NCBI GenBank assembly: GCA_963803545.1
Contig: CAWDMX010000004.1
Coordinates: forward strand, 310,001-374,000
DNA length: 64,000 bases
Direction of reading: 5' to 3'
DNA from: Legionella_C sp963803545
GTDB lineage: Bacteria; Pseudomonadota; Gammaproteobacteria; Legionellales; Legionellaceae
Shown here piece by piece: positions 26,917 through 36,404 of this stretch. Position numbers and translations under genes: made by a program. Each line of letters opens with the position of its first letter. The first letter of the stretch is position 1. Below the pieces are notes generated by a model. That model did no database searches and had not been told where the DNA came from. It worked only from the letters and a program-made list of their open reading frames with translations.

Positions 26917-27642
26917 GCTGTCAAGTACGCTGCTTGAACCCAATCTAAACCAACTTTTATCAATTTTTTTGCGCAACACATTTTCTGATAAGCACATATA
27001 AACCGAAGCATCTTGAAGGGTTTTTATACCGCCAGAAACCTTCAAACCACAGGGGATGTTGCTATCGGCAATTGCTTTTAGCATGGCAAAAACCGCAGCA
27101 GGAGTAGCGCCAACTCGGAATTTTCCGGTGGAAGTTTTGAGAAAATCCACACCGAGATCCAGAAGCTGTAGACTGAGACTATAGACAGTTTCGAGACTGG
27201 AAATTTTTCCAGTTTCCAGAATCACTTTAAATAATGATGAGTTTTGATGGGCGAGCAAACAGGCTTTATAGCAGTTCGCTAAGGCCTTATCAGGGTTTTC
27301 AATATATAGGGCATAGGAAAAAACATAATCAATTTCATTAGCACCATTCGTTATGGCTTTTATAATTTCATCCGCAACTATACGGTTAGAGCTCGTCGCA
27401 TCTGGGAAATTGACAACGGTTGCGTGCTTATAACTTCCTTGGTTGATTAACTGCGGCAATTGGTCTATATGAATGCAAACAGCTGCAACATGGAAACGTT
27501 GTGCGCGTTTCTGTAGTTCTTGCAATGATTCTGGCGTTGCCGCCTTATCTAACAGGGTGAGATCCACCACTGAGGCAATTAATAAAGGATCGTAACTACG
27601 CTTCTCGATAGACAACTGTTGCCAGAACCGTTCTAAAGTCAT
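26881..27642 (-). CDS. deoC: Deoxyribose-phosphate aldolase
   Basis: Class I aldolase that splits 2-deoxyribose 5-phosphate into acetaldehyde and glyceraldehyde 3-phosphate. The Schiff-base Lys is near 169 in DFLKTSTGK and the second active-site Lys is near 201 in GLKVSGGIKT. KVILETG comes before them. The 253-residue length fits. It overlaps punA by 4 bases, so the pair forms a nucleoside-salvage operon that feeds deoxyribose carbon into glycolysis. Its end overlaps ubiA tail-to-tail. Confidence 0.94.
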   Translation of the reverse strand: MTLERFWQQLSIEKRSYDPLLIASVVDLTLLDKAATPESLQELQKRAQRFHVAAVCIHIDQLPQLINQGSYKHATVVNFPDATSSNRIVADEIIKAITNGANEIDYVFSYALYIENPDKALANCYKACLLAHQNSSLFKVILETGKISSLETVYSLSLQLLDLGVDFLKTSTGKFRVGATPAAVFAMLKAIADSNIPCGLKVSGGIKTLQDASVYMCLSENVLRKKIDKSWFRLGSSSVLDSLDRCNQSHPHY

Positions 27643-28469
27643 AAAAGTTTTTTTATGTAACTTTTTAATAAAATCTGTAAATTTGAGGTCGCTTGTTCTG
27701 CGGTTTTAACAACCTCCGAATGATCGTGCATCTTATCATCAAGGCCGGTAGCGTAATTTGTAATGATGGCAACCACGCCTACTTTCATTCCGCAATGATG
27801 AGCCACTAATACTTCGGGTACCGTCGACATACCAACAGCGTCCGCGCCCCACATTTTAAACGCACGAATTTCAGCAGCGGTCTCATAATTAGGCCCTAGA
27901 ACTGCCAAATAGACCCCTTTGTATAAAGTGATAGTGCTCTCAAGCGCTGCCTGTTCAAGCAAATGTTGCACCTGCGGATCGTATAAATTATTAAGCGGTA
28001 AAAAACGAGGGCCATAGTCGGCATCATTGCTACCTACTAAAGGGTTTCCGGGTTGTAAATTGATGTGATCATGAAGCATCATTAATGACCCGGGGGGCAT
28101 ATCACGATTTAAAGATCCGGAAGCATTCGTGGCTACAAAATGACTGCAACCCAAAACACGTAGGGTTCGTACATAGGTTGTAACAACCTCAAAACTATGT
28201 CCTTCATAACAGTGAGAACGTCCCTGCAAACAGGCAACAGCCACTCCGGCTATATATCCTAAGACTAACTTATTGCCATGACCCATCACTTTGGATAGTG
28301 GAAAACCAGGTAGCTGTTGATAGTCAATACAAACAGCATCGTCTATTTCATTGGCAAAACTACCAAGACCTGAGCCTAAAACTATCCCAACACGTGGGGT
28401 AAAATTAGGTCGAATCTGTTGTATTATTGCAGCGGCTCTATGAGCCGCGTCATTTATGGAAGGGTGCAT
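27639..28469 (-). CDS. punA: Purine nucleoside phosphorylase
   Basis: Trimeric-type (PNP/MTAP family) phosphorylase that cleaves purine nucleosides with phosphate. Motifs: VGIVLGSGLGSFA (phosphate loop), LQGRSHCYEGH, ATNASGSLN, LGPNYETAAEIRAFK with the conserved Glu, GADAVGMSTVPEVL, and ITNYATGLDD, whose Asn contacts the base. Using ATG 28469 the protein has 276 residues; a TTG at 28475 would add two. It is the first gene of the punA-deoC operon. Confidence 0.94.
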   Translation of the reverse strand: MHPSINDAAHRAAAIIQQIRPNFTPRVGIVLGSGLGSFANEIDDAVCIDYQQLPGFPLSKVMGHGNKLVLGYIAGVAVACLQGRSHCYEGHSFEVVTTYVRTLRVLGCSHFVATNASGSLNRDMPPGSLMMLHDHINLQPGNPLVGSNDADYGPRFLPLNNLYDPQVQHLLEQAALESTITLYKGVYLAVLGPNYETAAEIRAFKMWGADAVGMSTVPEVLVAHHCGMKVGVVAIITNYATGLDDKMHDHSEVVKTAEQATSNLQILLKSYIKKLL

Positions 28470-28730
28470 ATTCAACTGTCAAAAAAAAAGAGTAAATAGT
28501 ATATCAAACGCCCATTTTTTACTAGGATCCTTGGTATAAATGCATTAATTTTTTAATTATAGGCAACAGAGCGTTGCTATTAACTACGAGTTTCGCACTT
28601 AGCTCATGTGTTTTGAGTTATTAAGAGTATTGGTGCCCGTTGCATTTTGGTACTATTAGCTACACTGTGCAGTTAAATAGCACGTGTTGCATTTGTTTTT
28701 TTTTATTTAATTTTTTAGGGTGGTGTTAAA

Positions 28731-29143
28731 ATGAAGGGTAAATTTTTGTGGGTGCTTTTGTTCTGTGGGATGAGCAATTTAGTTATAGCCAGTAATTATT
28801 CGCAAACTATAAATTTACATGTTAAAAACTCCGGAAAGCATACTATTTCATCTTTAGTATTTTAGTATGTTTAAGAGAAAATCCTTTCCTTGAAGGTCAT
28901 TGTGGCCTCGAAATTAAGAGTTCATTTAAAAATGAACCAAAATTATGGTATATAACCACTCATAACATGTGGAATACTTCTAAAAAAGACCCTAGCTGCG
29001 AGTTATTTATGAAATCTGCCAAGAATATGACTCCTGAGGAAAATGGCGTGCTTGACCTTTACGTTACTGTTAGTACAAAAGATGCAGCCGGTTTTAGCAG
29101 TGCTTTCACAGATTGTTCTTCAACTTGGGCACCACAAAAATAG
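28731..29143 (+). pseudogene. Frameshifted gene for a small secreted protein
   Basis: ATG 28731 opens a frame with a clear signal peptide (MKGKFLWVLLFCGMSNLVIA) that stops at TAG 28863-28865 after 44 codons. A second frame takes over near 28869. It reads CLRENPFLEGHCGLEIKS and continues for about 90 codons to TAG 29141-29143, including PSCELFMKS and FTDCSSTWAP. The two parts make one Cys-containing exported protein of about 135 residues, split by a frameshift around 28860-28870. I do not recognise the family. It resembles in style the secreted proteins at 49140 and 50308. Confidence 0.6.
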
Positions 29144-29454
29144 GATTCTGTCGCTGAGATATTTCGAGCCTGTGATGCAGGGTTAAATTCCCGTTTTGCA
29201 CCCTTATTATAAATTCTGGGGTATATACTTTGTATTACCCTGGCACTGAATTGTTAGAAATAATTAAGCCCCATAAACCACCTCCTGTTTTTAAAAAAAG
29301 CGCCTTATTTTTAGGGATTAAATTGAAGTTTTTGTTAAGTAATATCGAATATCTATGGTTAAATCACCGTACAGATTTTAATGGGTTCAAGTGATTGTAG
29401 TTTGCTTTAACATATTGATTGACTAATTCCTGCTCATTTAATTCCGGTGTAGAT
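29144..29454. other. Non-coding stretch before the IS fragments
   Basis: About 310 bases with stops in all frames and no gene, RNA or repeat that I recognise. It lies between the broken secreted-protein gene and decayed transposase fragments, so it is probably part of the same decaying region. Confidence 0.4.
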
Positions 29455-29532
29455 TCAATCTGTCAATGCAACACCCTCGTTATAAATATAATTTGGTGTT
29501 TTAAATTTCAATGTTTTTCGTGACCGATTATT
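29455..29532 (-). pseudogene. C-terminal fragment of an IS30-family transposase
   Basis: Read on the minus strand, this segment gives NNRSRKTLKFKTPNYIYNEG and then VALTD before a stop. It matches the conserved end of IS30-family DDE transposases (N-x-RPRK-x-L-x-(F/Y)KTP). Only about 25 codons remain. It is fused directly to the IS3 OrfA fragment at 29533. Confidence 0.65.
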
Positions 29533-29673
29533 TCATTCTTCACCCACTCATGCACGTTTAAACTAGGGACTACCTAGCTCATTTGCCGCTTGGTTGATAT
29601 TAGAATAGCTCACAGCCAACTTTACCGATTCTTCTTTAAACTCTTTAGTGTCTTGCCTTAAAACGCCTACCAT
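29533..29673 (-). pseudogene. IS3-family OrfA (helix-turn-helix) fragment
   Basis: On the minus strand from ATG 29673 the frame reads MVGVLRQDTKEFKEESVKLA, then VSYSNINQAANELGSP and a stop. In a shifted frame it goes on with SLNVHEWVKNE. This is the N-terminal HTH part of IS3-type OrfA proteins. It is interrupted by a stop and frameshift and cut at the IS30 junction. No inverted repeats of an intact element are visible. Confidence 0.65.
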
Positions 29674-29819
29674 TTCTTCTTGCACTTCTTTGTTAAATAA
29701 TACATTTTAACAAAGAAGTGTCTGTTTTTTCGCCGTGAGATTAACTGCAAAACCGTGTTAATAAAACCTTAATAATTAGAGTTTATACTTCAAATTTAAA
29801 ATTTTACTGGAATACTAAA

Positions 29820-30608
29820 ATGACTTATGCCTGCACTGGTTTACCTATTGAAAATGATAAAGAAACGGAACGGAACGTTTATACTCTCCTAAACAATTTT
29901 TTTAATAAACTTAAACTGGAAGCCGATGGCTTTTATGCTGATAAATATAGCGAAAAGACACAAGTTTTAGCTAACCTAGCAGTCCAGCATGCGCGGGCAT
30001 TATGCGAGTTTGAGAAGTATTTAGCTGTTAAACAAATTATGCTTAACCCTATGAGCAGTATAAGTAATAGCAATCGTCAGCTATTAATAAACAACCATGA
30101 GCTGCTTGTAAAATTTTTAGAAGGTGGTGGGCTGGACGATTATGAAGCTCTGAATGGCGTTACATTAATTTCCCAAAAACTGGTTCCAGTGTGGTTTCTG
30201 ATGTTGATAACTGCGGCTGCACTTATTTTATTTAGCATAATTTGTACCGTTTTAATCCTACTATCAGTGCCTCTTCCACTATTCTTTCCGATTTTCTTGT
30301 TTGGCCTGGCGGTAATTTTTTCAGTAGGACCTATCCATTATTTTTCTGATGTTAGCGCTAGTCGGCGCGGTGGACATGGATTGGCGCCGACAGCTGTGTT
30401 TGTTAGCAACATTGAGCCACAGATGTGGACGATACAGGCTTCTAATTATGGAGCATTTTTCTCCCCACAATCCGGTTCCAGTGCACCGACCGGTTCCACT
30501 ACACCGACCGGTTCCACTACACCGACCGGTTCCACTACACCGACCGGTTCCACTACACCGCCCGATGACTATAGCGATAAAGCAGCTCAACCTGGCTTAG
30601 TCCAATAG
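29820..30608 (+). CDS. Hypothetical membrane protein with a PTGSTT-repeat tail
   Basis: An unrecognised 262-residue protein. About residues 1-115 are helical and charged. Two strong hydrophobic segments follow at about 121-145 (PVWFLMLITAAALILFSII) and 150-172 (PLPLFFPIFLFGLAVIFSVG). After them are a Ser/Gly/Arg-rich stretch and a tail made of PTGSTT repeats encoded by 18-bp units. No signal peptide is present. The two-helix hairpin with both ends in the cytoplasm is the likely topology. It sits alone next to IS debris, which fits accessory DNA. Confidence 0.6.
   Translation: MTYACTGLPIENDKETERNVYTLLNNFFNKLKLEADGFYADKYSEKTQVLANLAVQHARALCEFEKYLAVKQIMLNPMSSISNSNRQLLINNHELLVKFLEGGGLDDYEALNGVTLISQKLVPVWFLMLITAAALILFSIICTVLILLSVPLPLFFPIFLFGLAVIFSVGPIHYFSDVSASRRGGHGLAPTAVFVSNIEPQMWTIQASNYGAFFSPQSGSSAPTGSTTPTGSTTPTGSTTPTGSTTPPDDYSDKAAQPGLVQ
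30475..30560 (+). repeat. 18-bp coding tandem repeat (PTGSTT)
   Basis: Four near-perfect copies of an 18-bp unit start at 30486, 30504, 30522 and 30540. Each encodes Pro-Thr-Gly-Ser-Thr-Thr, with degenerate flanks. The units are identical, so the copy number is likely to vary between strains by slippage without breaking the frame. Confidence 0.8.
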
Positions 30609-31188
30609 ATTAATACTTGAGATAATTAACCAAGTTCCCAGATGGTATTAATCCGATAAATTTAGCAAATTTTGAGAATGCAGGCTATTAAGCTACCCAT
30701 TAAATGGGTAGCTGGAGTGTTACAAAGGCATAGATATAATTGCTTGTCGCAAGCTCAAAATGCTGAACATAAAAACTCAGTTAAATCGCTTTGTCCTTAA
30801 GTATTAATTGATTGCGCGAGCGAACCAGATTGCATAGCAGGAGCTTAAAAATAGGACCGCCTAATTTTTCAGTGTGCGTAAGATTAGTTTATAAAGGAAT
30901 GGGTGCGTTTGTTATACGAGTCCAAAAGGCCGTAACGATATCAATTAAAATAACGTGAAAATAAGTCCTTTATTTGCTTAATGCGTGGTTTTAAAAACAG
31001 CGGCCATTATGCGGCTATAAAATTTTTTTCGTACTTAAAAAATACGGACGGTTGATAATGGTTTCCTAAACACCTGCAAGGGCACCAATTACTCCAATCC
31101 ATTGCATAGGACAACGACGCACGGGGTAGGAAACTCCTCAGAGCCGTTGCACAGAGACTATAGTAAATAACTTTAACAAAATGCTATT
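30609..31188. other. Intergenic region upstream of ligA
   Basis: This 580-bp gap holds a perfect 10-bp inverted repeat with a 3-base loop at 30691-30713. The remainder has stops in all frames and no RNA gene that I recognise. It is probably a continuation of the decayed accessory region. Confidence 0.45.
30691..30713. repeat. Perfect 10-bp hairpin
   Basis: AGCTACCCAT at 30691-30700 pairs with ATGGGTAGCT at 30704-30713 across a TAA loop. The stem is strong, but no T tract follows on either strand. It lies 83 bases after the stop of the PTGSTT-repeat protein and may still serve as a transcript-end hairpin. Confidence 0.55.
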
Positions 31189-31221
31189 ATGAGCGTTTTG
31201 CTTAAAGCTATAGGAATTAGC

Positions 31222-33243
31222 GTGCTTTCTGTTTCTGAACAAATTAACCACTTACAAGACGCAATACGCGATTACGACTATCATTACTACGCACTTGATA
31301 CTCCGAAAATTTCCGACAGCGAGTACGATAAGCTTTTTAGAAAACTGCAGGAGTTAGAGGCTCAGCATCCTGAGTGTGTGGGAGTCGACTCACCGACTCA
31401 GCGTGTAGGTTCCGCACCTTTAGAGTTTTTTGAGCCCCTCCAACATCGGCAACCCTTGTTATCATTGAGCAATGTTTTTAGTGAGTCCGAACTCGATGCT
31501 TTTGTTAGGCGTATTACCGAGCGACTGGATAACAGAAAAGAGTTGGTTTTTACGTGTGAACAGAAATTTGATGGTTTAGCTGTAAATTTAAGTTATGCGA
31601 AGGGGGTACTCGTGTCGGCCTCAACGCGTGGTGATGGCCAGGTTGGTGAGAACATTACCGCTAATATCAAAACCATTGCCGCCGTTCCATTGCGATTACG
31701 TACCGCGTGCCCCCCTTCGTTTATTGAGGTGCGTGCTGAGGTTTACATTCCGAAACGTGCTTTTGAACAACTTAACGAAAAGGCGCGTCGCTTGGGTGAA
31801 AAAACCTTTGCTAATCCGCGCAATGCGGCGGCTGGTAGTTTGCGCCAATTAAACCCGGGAATAACGGCAAGCAGACCTTTAGCTATTTATTGTTACCATA
31901 TTGGTGCTTGCGAAGGCTGGGATTTGCCCGCGAGCCATTTTGCCCAGCTGCAATGGCTTGAGGATGTGGGCTTTCGTGTTGCGAAAGACATCAAGCAGGT
32001 GCACGGTGTATCCGGTTGTCTTGACTATTATCATGAAATGCGCAACAAACGAGACACGCTTCCCTACGAGATAGACGGAGTAGTTTATAAAGTTGATGCA
32101 ATGAACCTGCAGCGTGACCTGGGTTATGTTGCGCGTGCTCCGCGCTTTGCTTGCGCGCATAAATTTCCGGCTGTTGAAGAAATAACAACCATTACAGCGG
32201 TGGATTTTCAGGTTGGTCGAACAGGAGCTTTAACACCCGTGGCCCGGCTAAATCCTGTTAATATTGCCGGAGTGGTAGTGCGCAACGCCACCTTACACAA
32301 CATGGATGAGATTGCACGCAAAGAAATATTTATTAACGATAGCGTCATAGTTCGACGGGCAGGAGATGTAATTCCCGAGGTAGTTTCCGTGGTTTTAGAA
32401 AACAGACCCGATACTATTTTACCAATAGAGTTACCCCGGAATTGCCCAGTATGCAACGCCGCTGTTTTTCGTAATACCGAGGAAGCGGTAGCCCGTTGTA
32501 GTGGTGATTTGCTCTGCCCAGCACAGTTAAAAGGAAGGGTTTGGCATTACGCTGCCCGACGCGCTATGCGTATTGATGGCTTAGGGGTTTCACTAATTGA
32601 GCTGTTGGTTGACAATAAGCTCATTCAAAACGTGGCTGATTTGTATTTTCTTTCAGAAAAGGATTTGCTTAGTTTACCCAGAATGGGCCTTAAGTCTGCT
32701 CAAAATATTTTAGCCTCAATTGAAAAAAGTAAACACACAACATTCAATCGCCTTGTATTTGCTTTAGGAATTCGTGAAGTAGGTGAGGTGGGCGCGGCCA
32801 ATTTAGCACGGTATTTTAAAAATATGGACTCATTAATGGAGTCCAACGTAGAGCAGCTGCTATCAATAAAAGATATTGGCCCTGTGGCGGCTAACAATAT
32901 TACCCATTTTTTTGCACAAAAAGAAAACGTGCACGTAATTAACCGATTAGTGCAGGCCGGAGTACAGTGCGCCGAGATGAGCGTCCCCGATAATGGTGTG
33001 AGGAACGCCTTATTAGCCGGAAAAGTGTTTGTTTTAACCGGTTCATTAAAGGCGATGAGTCGAGATGAAGCAAAAGAAAAATTGACAGCCTTTGGTGCAA
33101 CAATCAGTGGGTCGGTTTCTGCAAAAACCGATTATCTTATTGCGGGTGTTGAACCTGGTTCTAAATTAGAGAAAGCAGCAGCCCTCAAAATTACTATATG
33201 GACGGAAGAGGACTTATTGGCTTGTTTAGCTTCTACTAAATAG
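31222..33243 (+). CDS. ligA: NAD-dependent DNA ligase
   Basis: Seals nicks in replication and repair using NAD. Domains in order: Ia, adenylation with KFDG (Lys 115), OB fold, a four-Cys zinc site (CPVCNA and, 19 residues on, CSGDLLC), helix-hairpin-helix repeats and a C-terminal BRCT domain (GKVFVLTGSLKAMSRDEA). I choose GTG 31222, with AGGAA 5 bases upstream. This start aligns residue by residue with E. coli LigA and puts the active Lys at 115, as in E. coli. ATG 31189 would add 11 residues and has no ribosome binding site. Confidence 0.95.
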   Translation: MLSVSEQINHLQDAIRDYDYHYYALDTPKISDSEYDKLFRKLQELEAQHPECVGVDSPTQRVGSAPLEFFEPLQHRQPLLSLSNVFSESELDAFVRRITERLDNRKELVFTCEQKFDGLAVNLSYAKGVLVSASTRGDGQVGENITANIKTIAAVPLRLRTACPPSFIEVRAEVYIPKRAFEQLNEKARRLGEKTFANPRNAAAGSLRQLNPGITASRPLAIYCYHIGACEGWDLPASHFAQLQWLEDVGFRVAKDIKQVHGVSGCLDYYHEMRNKRDTLPYEIDGVVYKVDAMNLQRDLGYVARAPRFACAHKFPAVEEITTITAVDFQVGRTGALTPVARLNPVNIAGVVVRNATLHNMDEIARKEIFINDSVIVRRAGDVIPEVVSVVLENRPDTILPIELPRNCPVCNAAVFRNTEEAVARCSGDLLCPAQLKGRVWHYAARRAMRIDGLGVSLIELLVDNKLIQNVADLYFLSEKDLLSLPRMGLKSAQNILASIEKSKHTTFNRLVFALGIREVGEVGAANLARYFKNMDSLMESNVEQLLSIKDIGPVAANNITHFFAQKENVHVINRLVQAGVQCAEMSVPDNGVRNALLAGKVFVLTGSLKAMSRDEAKEKLTAFGATISGSVSAKTDYLIAGVEPGSKLEKAAALKITIWTEEDLLACLASTK

Positions 33244-33266
33244 GTTTAAAGCTCTTAACAAGGATT

Positions 33267-35432
33267 ATGTTGAAAAAGACCAGAAGTGTCCGGACGTGGG
33301 TTTTACCCATGAGTCTGATGATTAATTGCGCGCACGCTATAGTGTTGAATAATCCTTATTCTGCAAATAATTCGCGCGCATCAATCTATTACGCGTCGTT
33401 CACCGAACAGCCAAAAACCCTGGATCCAGCGCGCGCCTATTCCAGCAATGAATACCAATTTATCGCCCAAATTTATGAGCCTTTTTTGCAATACGATTAT
33501 TACGAACGGCCTTACAAGTTGATACCGCTAACAACGCATACCATGCCCGCCATCCGGTATCTTAACAGTCGACATGAAGTCATTCGTGGCGAGGATATTC
33601 AACATATTGCTTACAGCGTCTACACCCTAAGCATAAAGCCGGGTATTTTATTTCAGCAGCACCCCGCTTTGGCAAAAAACAACCAAGGGGAATACCGTTA
33701 TTTGCATCTTCCAGAGAGCTTTCTGGAGGACAACAATATCACCGCACTGGCTGATTTTGCTTACACGGGCACGCGGGAACTCGTAATAGATGATTATATT
33801 TACCAAATTAAACGCTTAGCCAATCCCGCGGTTCACTCACCAATATACGGTTTAATGAGTGAAAAAATTTTAGGATTTAGGGAGTTTGGCGCCGGGCTTT
33901 CTCCACGTGTGGAAGGGCAATATGTTGACCTGCGTAAGTATTCGATGAGCGGTTTAAAAAAAGTAGATAAATACACTTTTGAGATTACGTTGAAAGGTCA
34001 ATATCCGCAATTTTTATTTTGGCTCGCAATGCCATTTTTTTCGCCAATTCCATGGGAGGCGGAAGCCTTTTACGTGCAAAAAGACATGAGTGAAAAGAAT
34101 ATTAGTTTCGATTGGTATCCGGTTGGCACAGGCCCTTTTTATTTAAGTGAAAACAATCCCAATAAAAGTATGGTTTTGAAAAAAAACACCAATTTTCGCT
34201 TGGAGTATTTCCCCGTGGATCCCAGCAGAGCCTCTTTACAAAATGAACCCTTAAAGCTCCAGAGAATTCCTATGATAGAGGCGGCGGTATTCACTTTGGA
34301 AAAAGAAAGCATTCCACGGTGGAATAAGTTTCTACAGGGGTATTACGATTTATCAGGGATTGGCTCCGATAGTTTTGATCAAGCCATCCGAATTGATGCA
34401 TTAGGGCATTTACAATTGAGCCCCTCGATGCAGAAAAAAAAATTACAGCTGACTAAAACCTCAGATTCGAGTATCTATTACCTAGGATTTAATATGCTTG
34501 ACTCGGTTGTTGGCGGTGGTAGTAACCGCGCGCGCTTATTGCGCCAAGCCATTTCTATTGCGGTTAATTATCAAGAAAACATTAGCCTGTTTTTAAATGG
34601 ACGCGGTCAACTTGCGCAAGGTCCTATTCCTCCCGGGATATTTGGTTTTGTTGCCGGTGAAAATGGAATAAATCCTTACGTTTATCAGTGGGCTGACAAT
34701 AAAATTGTTCGTCGAGATTTGGATGACGCGAGGCGGTTAATGACGGCGGCAGGCTATTCCAACGGACGGGATCCGCAGACTGGGAAAAATTTGGTGCTGC
34801 ACTACGATATCACAACGTCGGGAGGTCCAGATGATAAAGCGCAATTGGAGTGGATGCGCAAACAGTTTGCCCACATCGGAATTGATTTGGATATTAGAGC
34901 AACGCAGTACAACCGGTTTCAGGAAAAAATGCGCAACGGCAATGCCCAAATCTTTAGTTGGAGTTGGGCGGCTGATTATCCTGACCCTGAGAATTTTTTA
35001 TTTATGTTGTATAGTAAAAATGCAAAAGTTACGTTTGGTGGGGAAAACGCGGCCAACTATTCCAACGCTCGTTTTGATACACTATTTGAGGCGATGAAAA
35101 GCCTACCCAATGGTCCACGGCGACAAGAAATTATTGATAAAATGGTGGCTATTGTGCGCCATGATGCACCTTGGGTGTGGGGAATAAATACCGAAAATAT
35201 CACTCTTGCTCAACCGTGGCTCCGTGTTACTAAACCAAGTGGTTTTAATATGAATCAACTGCGTTATCTTTCGATTGATGTTGCGCAGCGCAACCAATTG
35301 CGCCGCGCCTGGAATCAGGCAAAAATTTGGCCGCTGGGGGTTGGGTTTTTATTGATGGTGCTTAGCTGCGTGCCATTGATAAGGGCGTATCGAAAAAACA
35401 ACAAATCCAAAGCACTGAGACTTAAGCCATGA
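33267..35432 (+). CDS. Peptide-type ABC transporter substrate-binding protein, membrane anchored
   Basis: Family 5 (DppA/OppA/YejA-like) extracellular solute-binding protein of 721 residues. An N-terminal signal peptide ends near CAHA. The binding domain shows FTEQPKTLDPARAYSS, WYPVGTGPFYLSENNPNK and DYPDPENFLFMLYS, as expected. It is long, and unlike typical members it ends in a membrane segment (about 690-706, PLGVGFLLMVLSCVPLI) and a basic tail, so it is probably held in the inner membrane. It is the first gene of a three-gene operon with two permeases. Confidence 0.88.
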   Translation: MLKKTRSVRTWVLPMSLMINCAHAIVLNNPYSANNSRASIYYASFTEQPKTLDPARAYSSNEYQFIAQIYEPFLQYDYYERPYKLIPLTTHTMPAIRYLNSRHEVIRGEDIQHIAYSVYTLSIKPGILFQQHPALAKNNQGEYRYLHLPESFLEDNNITALADFAYTGTRELVIDDYIYQIKRLANPAVHSPIYGLMSEKILGFREFGAGLSPRVEGQYVDLRKYSMSGLKKVDKYTFEITLKGQYPQFLFWLAMPFFSPIPWEAEAFYVQKDMSEKNISFDWYPVGTGPFYLSENNPNKSMVLKKNTNFRLEYFPVDPSRASLQNEPLKLQRIPMIEAAVFTLEKESIPRWNKFLQGYYDLSGIGSDSFDQAIRIDALGHLQLSPSMQKKKLQLTKTSDSSIYYLGFNMLDSVVGGGSNRARLLRQAISIAVNYQENISLFLNGRGQLAQGPIPPGIFGFVAGENGINPYVYQWADNKIVRRDLDDARRLMTAAGYSNGRDPQTGKNLVLHYDITTSGGPDDKAQLEWMRKQFAHIGIDLDIRATQYNRFQEKMRNGNAQIFSWSWAADYPDPENFLFMLYSKNAKVTFGGENAANYSNARFDTLFEAMKSLPNGPRRQEIIDKMVAIVRHDAPWVWGINTENITLAQPWLRVTKPSGFNMNQLRYLSIDVAQRNQLRRAWNQAKIWPLGVGFLLMVLSCVPLIRAYRKNNKSKALRLKP

Positions 35433-36403
35433 TCCGTTATTTAATTAAACGACTTTTGTACGCTATTCCAATATTATTAGGAATTAATATAATAACTTTT
35501 GCGCTTTTTTTTATGGTGAACTCACCCGATGATATGGCCCGTGTTCATCTAGGACAAAAGAGAGTTAAGCCTCTGGCTATAGCGCAATGGAAAGCGCATC
35601 ACGGCTACGATTTGCCGCTTTTTTATAACAGTGAAGCGCTATTTTTGAAAAAAATAAGCCAAACCCTTTTCGTGCAAAAATCATTAAAACTGTTGGTTTT
35701 TGATTTTGGCTTATCCGACAGCGGTCGTAATATCAATTTTGATATTTGGCATCGTATGTGGCCAAGTCTTGCTATAGCCGTGCCGATATTGGTATTGAGC
35801 ATGTTGTTGAATATATACTTTGCAATGATTTTAGCCTTTTTTCGCTCCAGTGCTTTGGATATTATAGGCGTAATTTTTTGCATTGCCTTAATGTCAATTT
35901 CCAGTCTTTTTTATATTATTGGCGGACAGTTTCTTTTTGCTAAAGTGTTAAAGTTGGTACCCATTTCAGGTTATAGCAGTGGTGCTGAAAGTTTTAAATT
36001 TATTGTATTGCCTGTGCTGGTCGCGGTGTTAAGTGCTTTAGGTGCCGGGACGCGGTGGTATCGCACACTTTTTCTTGAAGAAATCAATAAAGATTATGTG
36101 AAAACCGTGCGAAGCAAGGGTGTTTCTGAGTTTCAGGTACTGCGCGCCCATGTTCTACCTAATGCGTTGCTACCCATTCTTACCGGTGTGGTCGTTATCA
36201 TTCCTTCTTTATTCATGGGAAGTTTGGTTTTGGAGTCGTTTTTTGGAGTGCCAGGATTGGGCAGCTATATAATTGATGCCATTGCCCAACAAGATTTTGC
36301 CATAGTCCGGGCCATGGTTTTTTTAGGCTCCGTGCTTTACATCGCGGGGTTAACGCTTACCGATATCTCCTACGCGTGGGCTGATCCACGGGTGCGGTTT
36401 TAA
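35429..36403 (+). CDS. Peptide-type ABC transporter permease (DppB/YejB-like)
   Basis: A 324-residue inner-membrane permease with the standard N-terminus MIRYLIKRLLYAIPILLGIN and six membrane segments. The cytoplasmic EAA-type loop DYVKTVRSKGVSEFQVLRAH is followed by LPNALLPIL, and the protein ends with LTDISYAWADPRVRF, as in DppB homologues. It overlaps the binding-protein gene by 4 bases and is followed by the second permease after 1 base. Confidence 0.92.
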   Translation: MIRYLIKRLLYAIPILLGINIITFALFFMVNSPDDMARVHLGQKRVKPLAIAQWKAHHGYDLPLFYNSEALFLKKISQTLFVQKSLKLLVFDFGLSDSGRNINFDIWHRMWPSLAIAVPILVLSMLLNIYFAMILAFFRSSALDIIGVIFCIALMSISSLFYIIGGQFLFAKVLKLVPISGYSSGAESFKFIVLPVLVAVLSALGAGTRWYRTLFLEEINKDYVKTVRSKGVSEFQVLRAHVLPNALLPILTGVVVIIPSLFMGSLVLESFFGVPGLGSYIIDAIAQQDFAIVRAMVFLGSVLYIAGLTLTDISYAWADPRVRF

Positions 36404-36404
36404 T

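Noticed and set aside
30321..30600. Alternative frames across the PTGSTT repeat on both strands
   Set aside because: They are open only because of the repeat period and have no ribosome binding site or independent protein features.
31000..31170. Possible small RNA or decayed gene just upstream of ligA
   Set aside because: The segment is GC-richer than its surroundings, but it matches no RNA I know and its frames contain stops.
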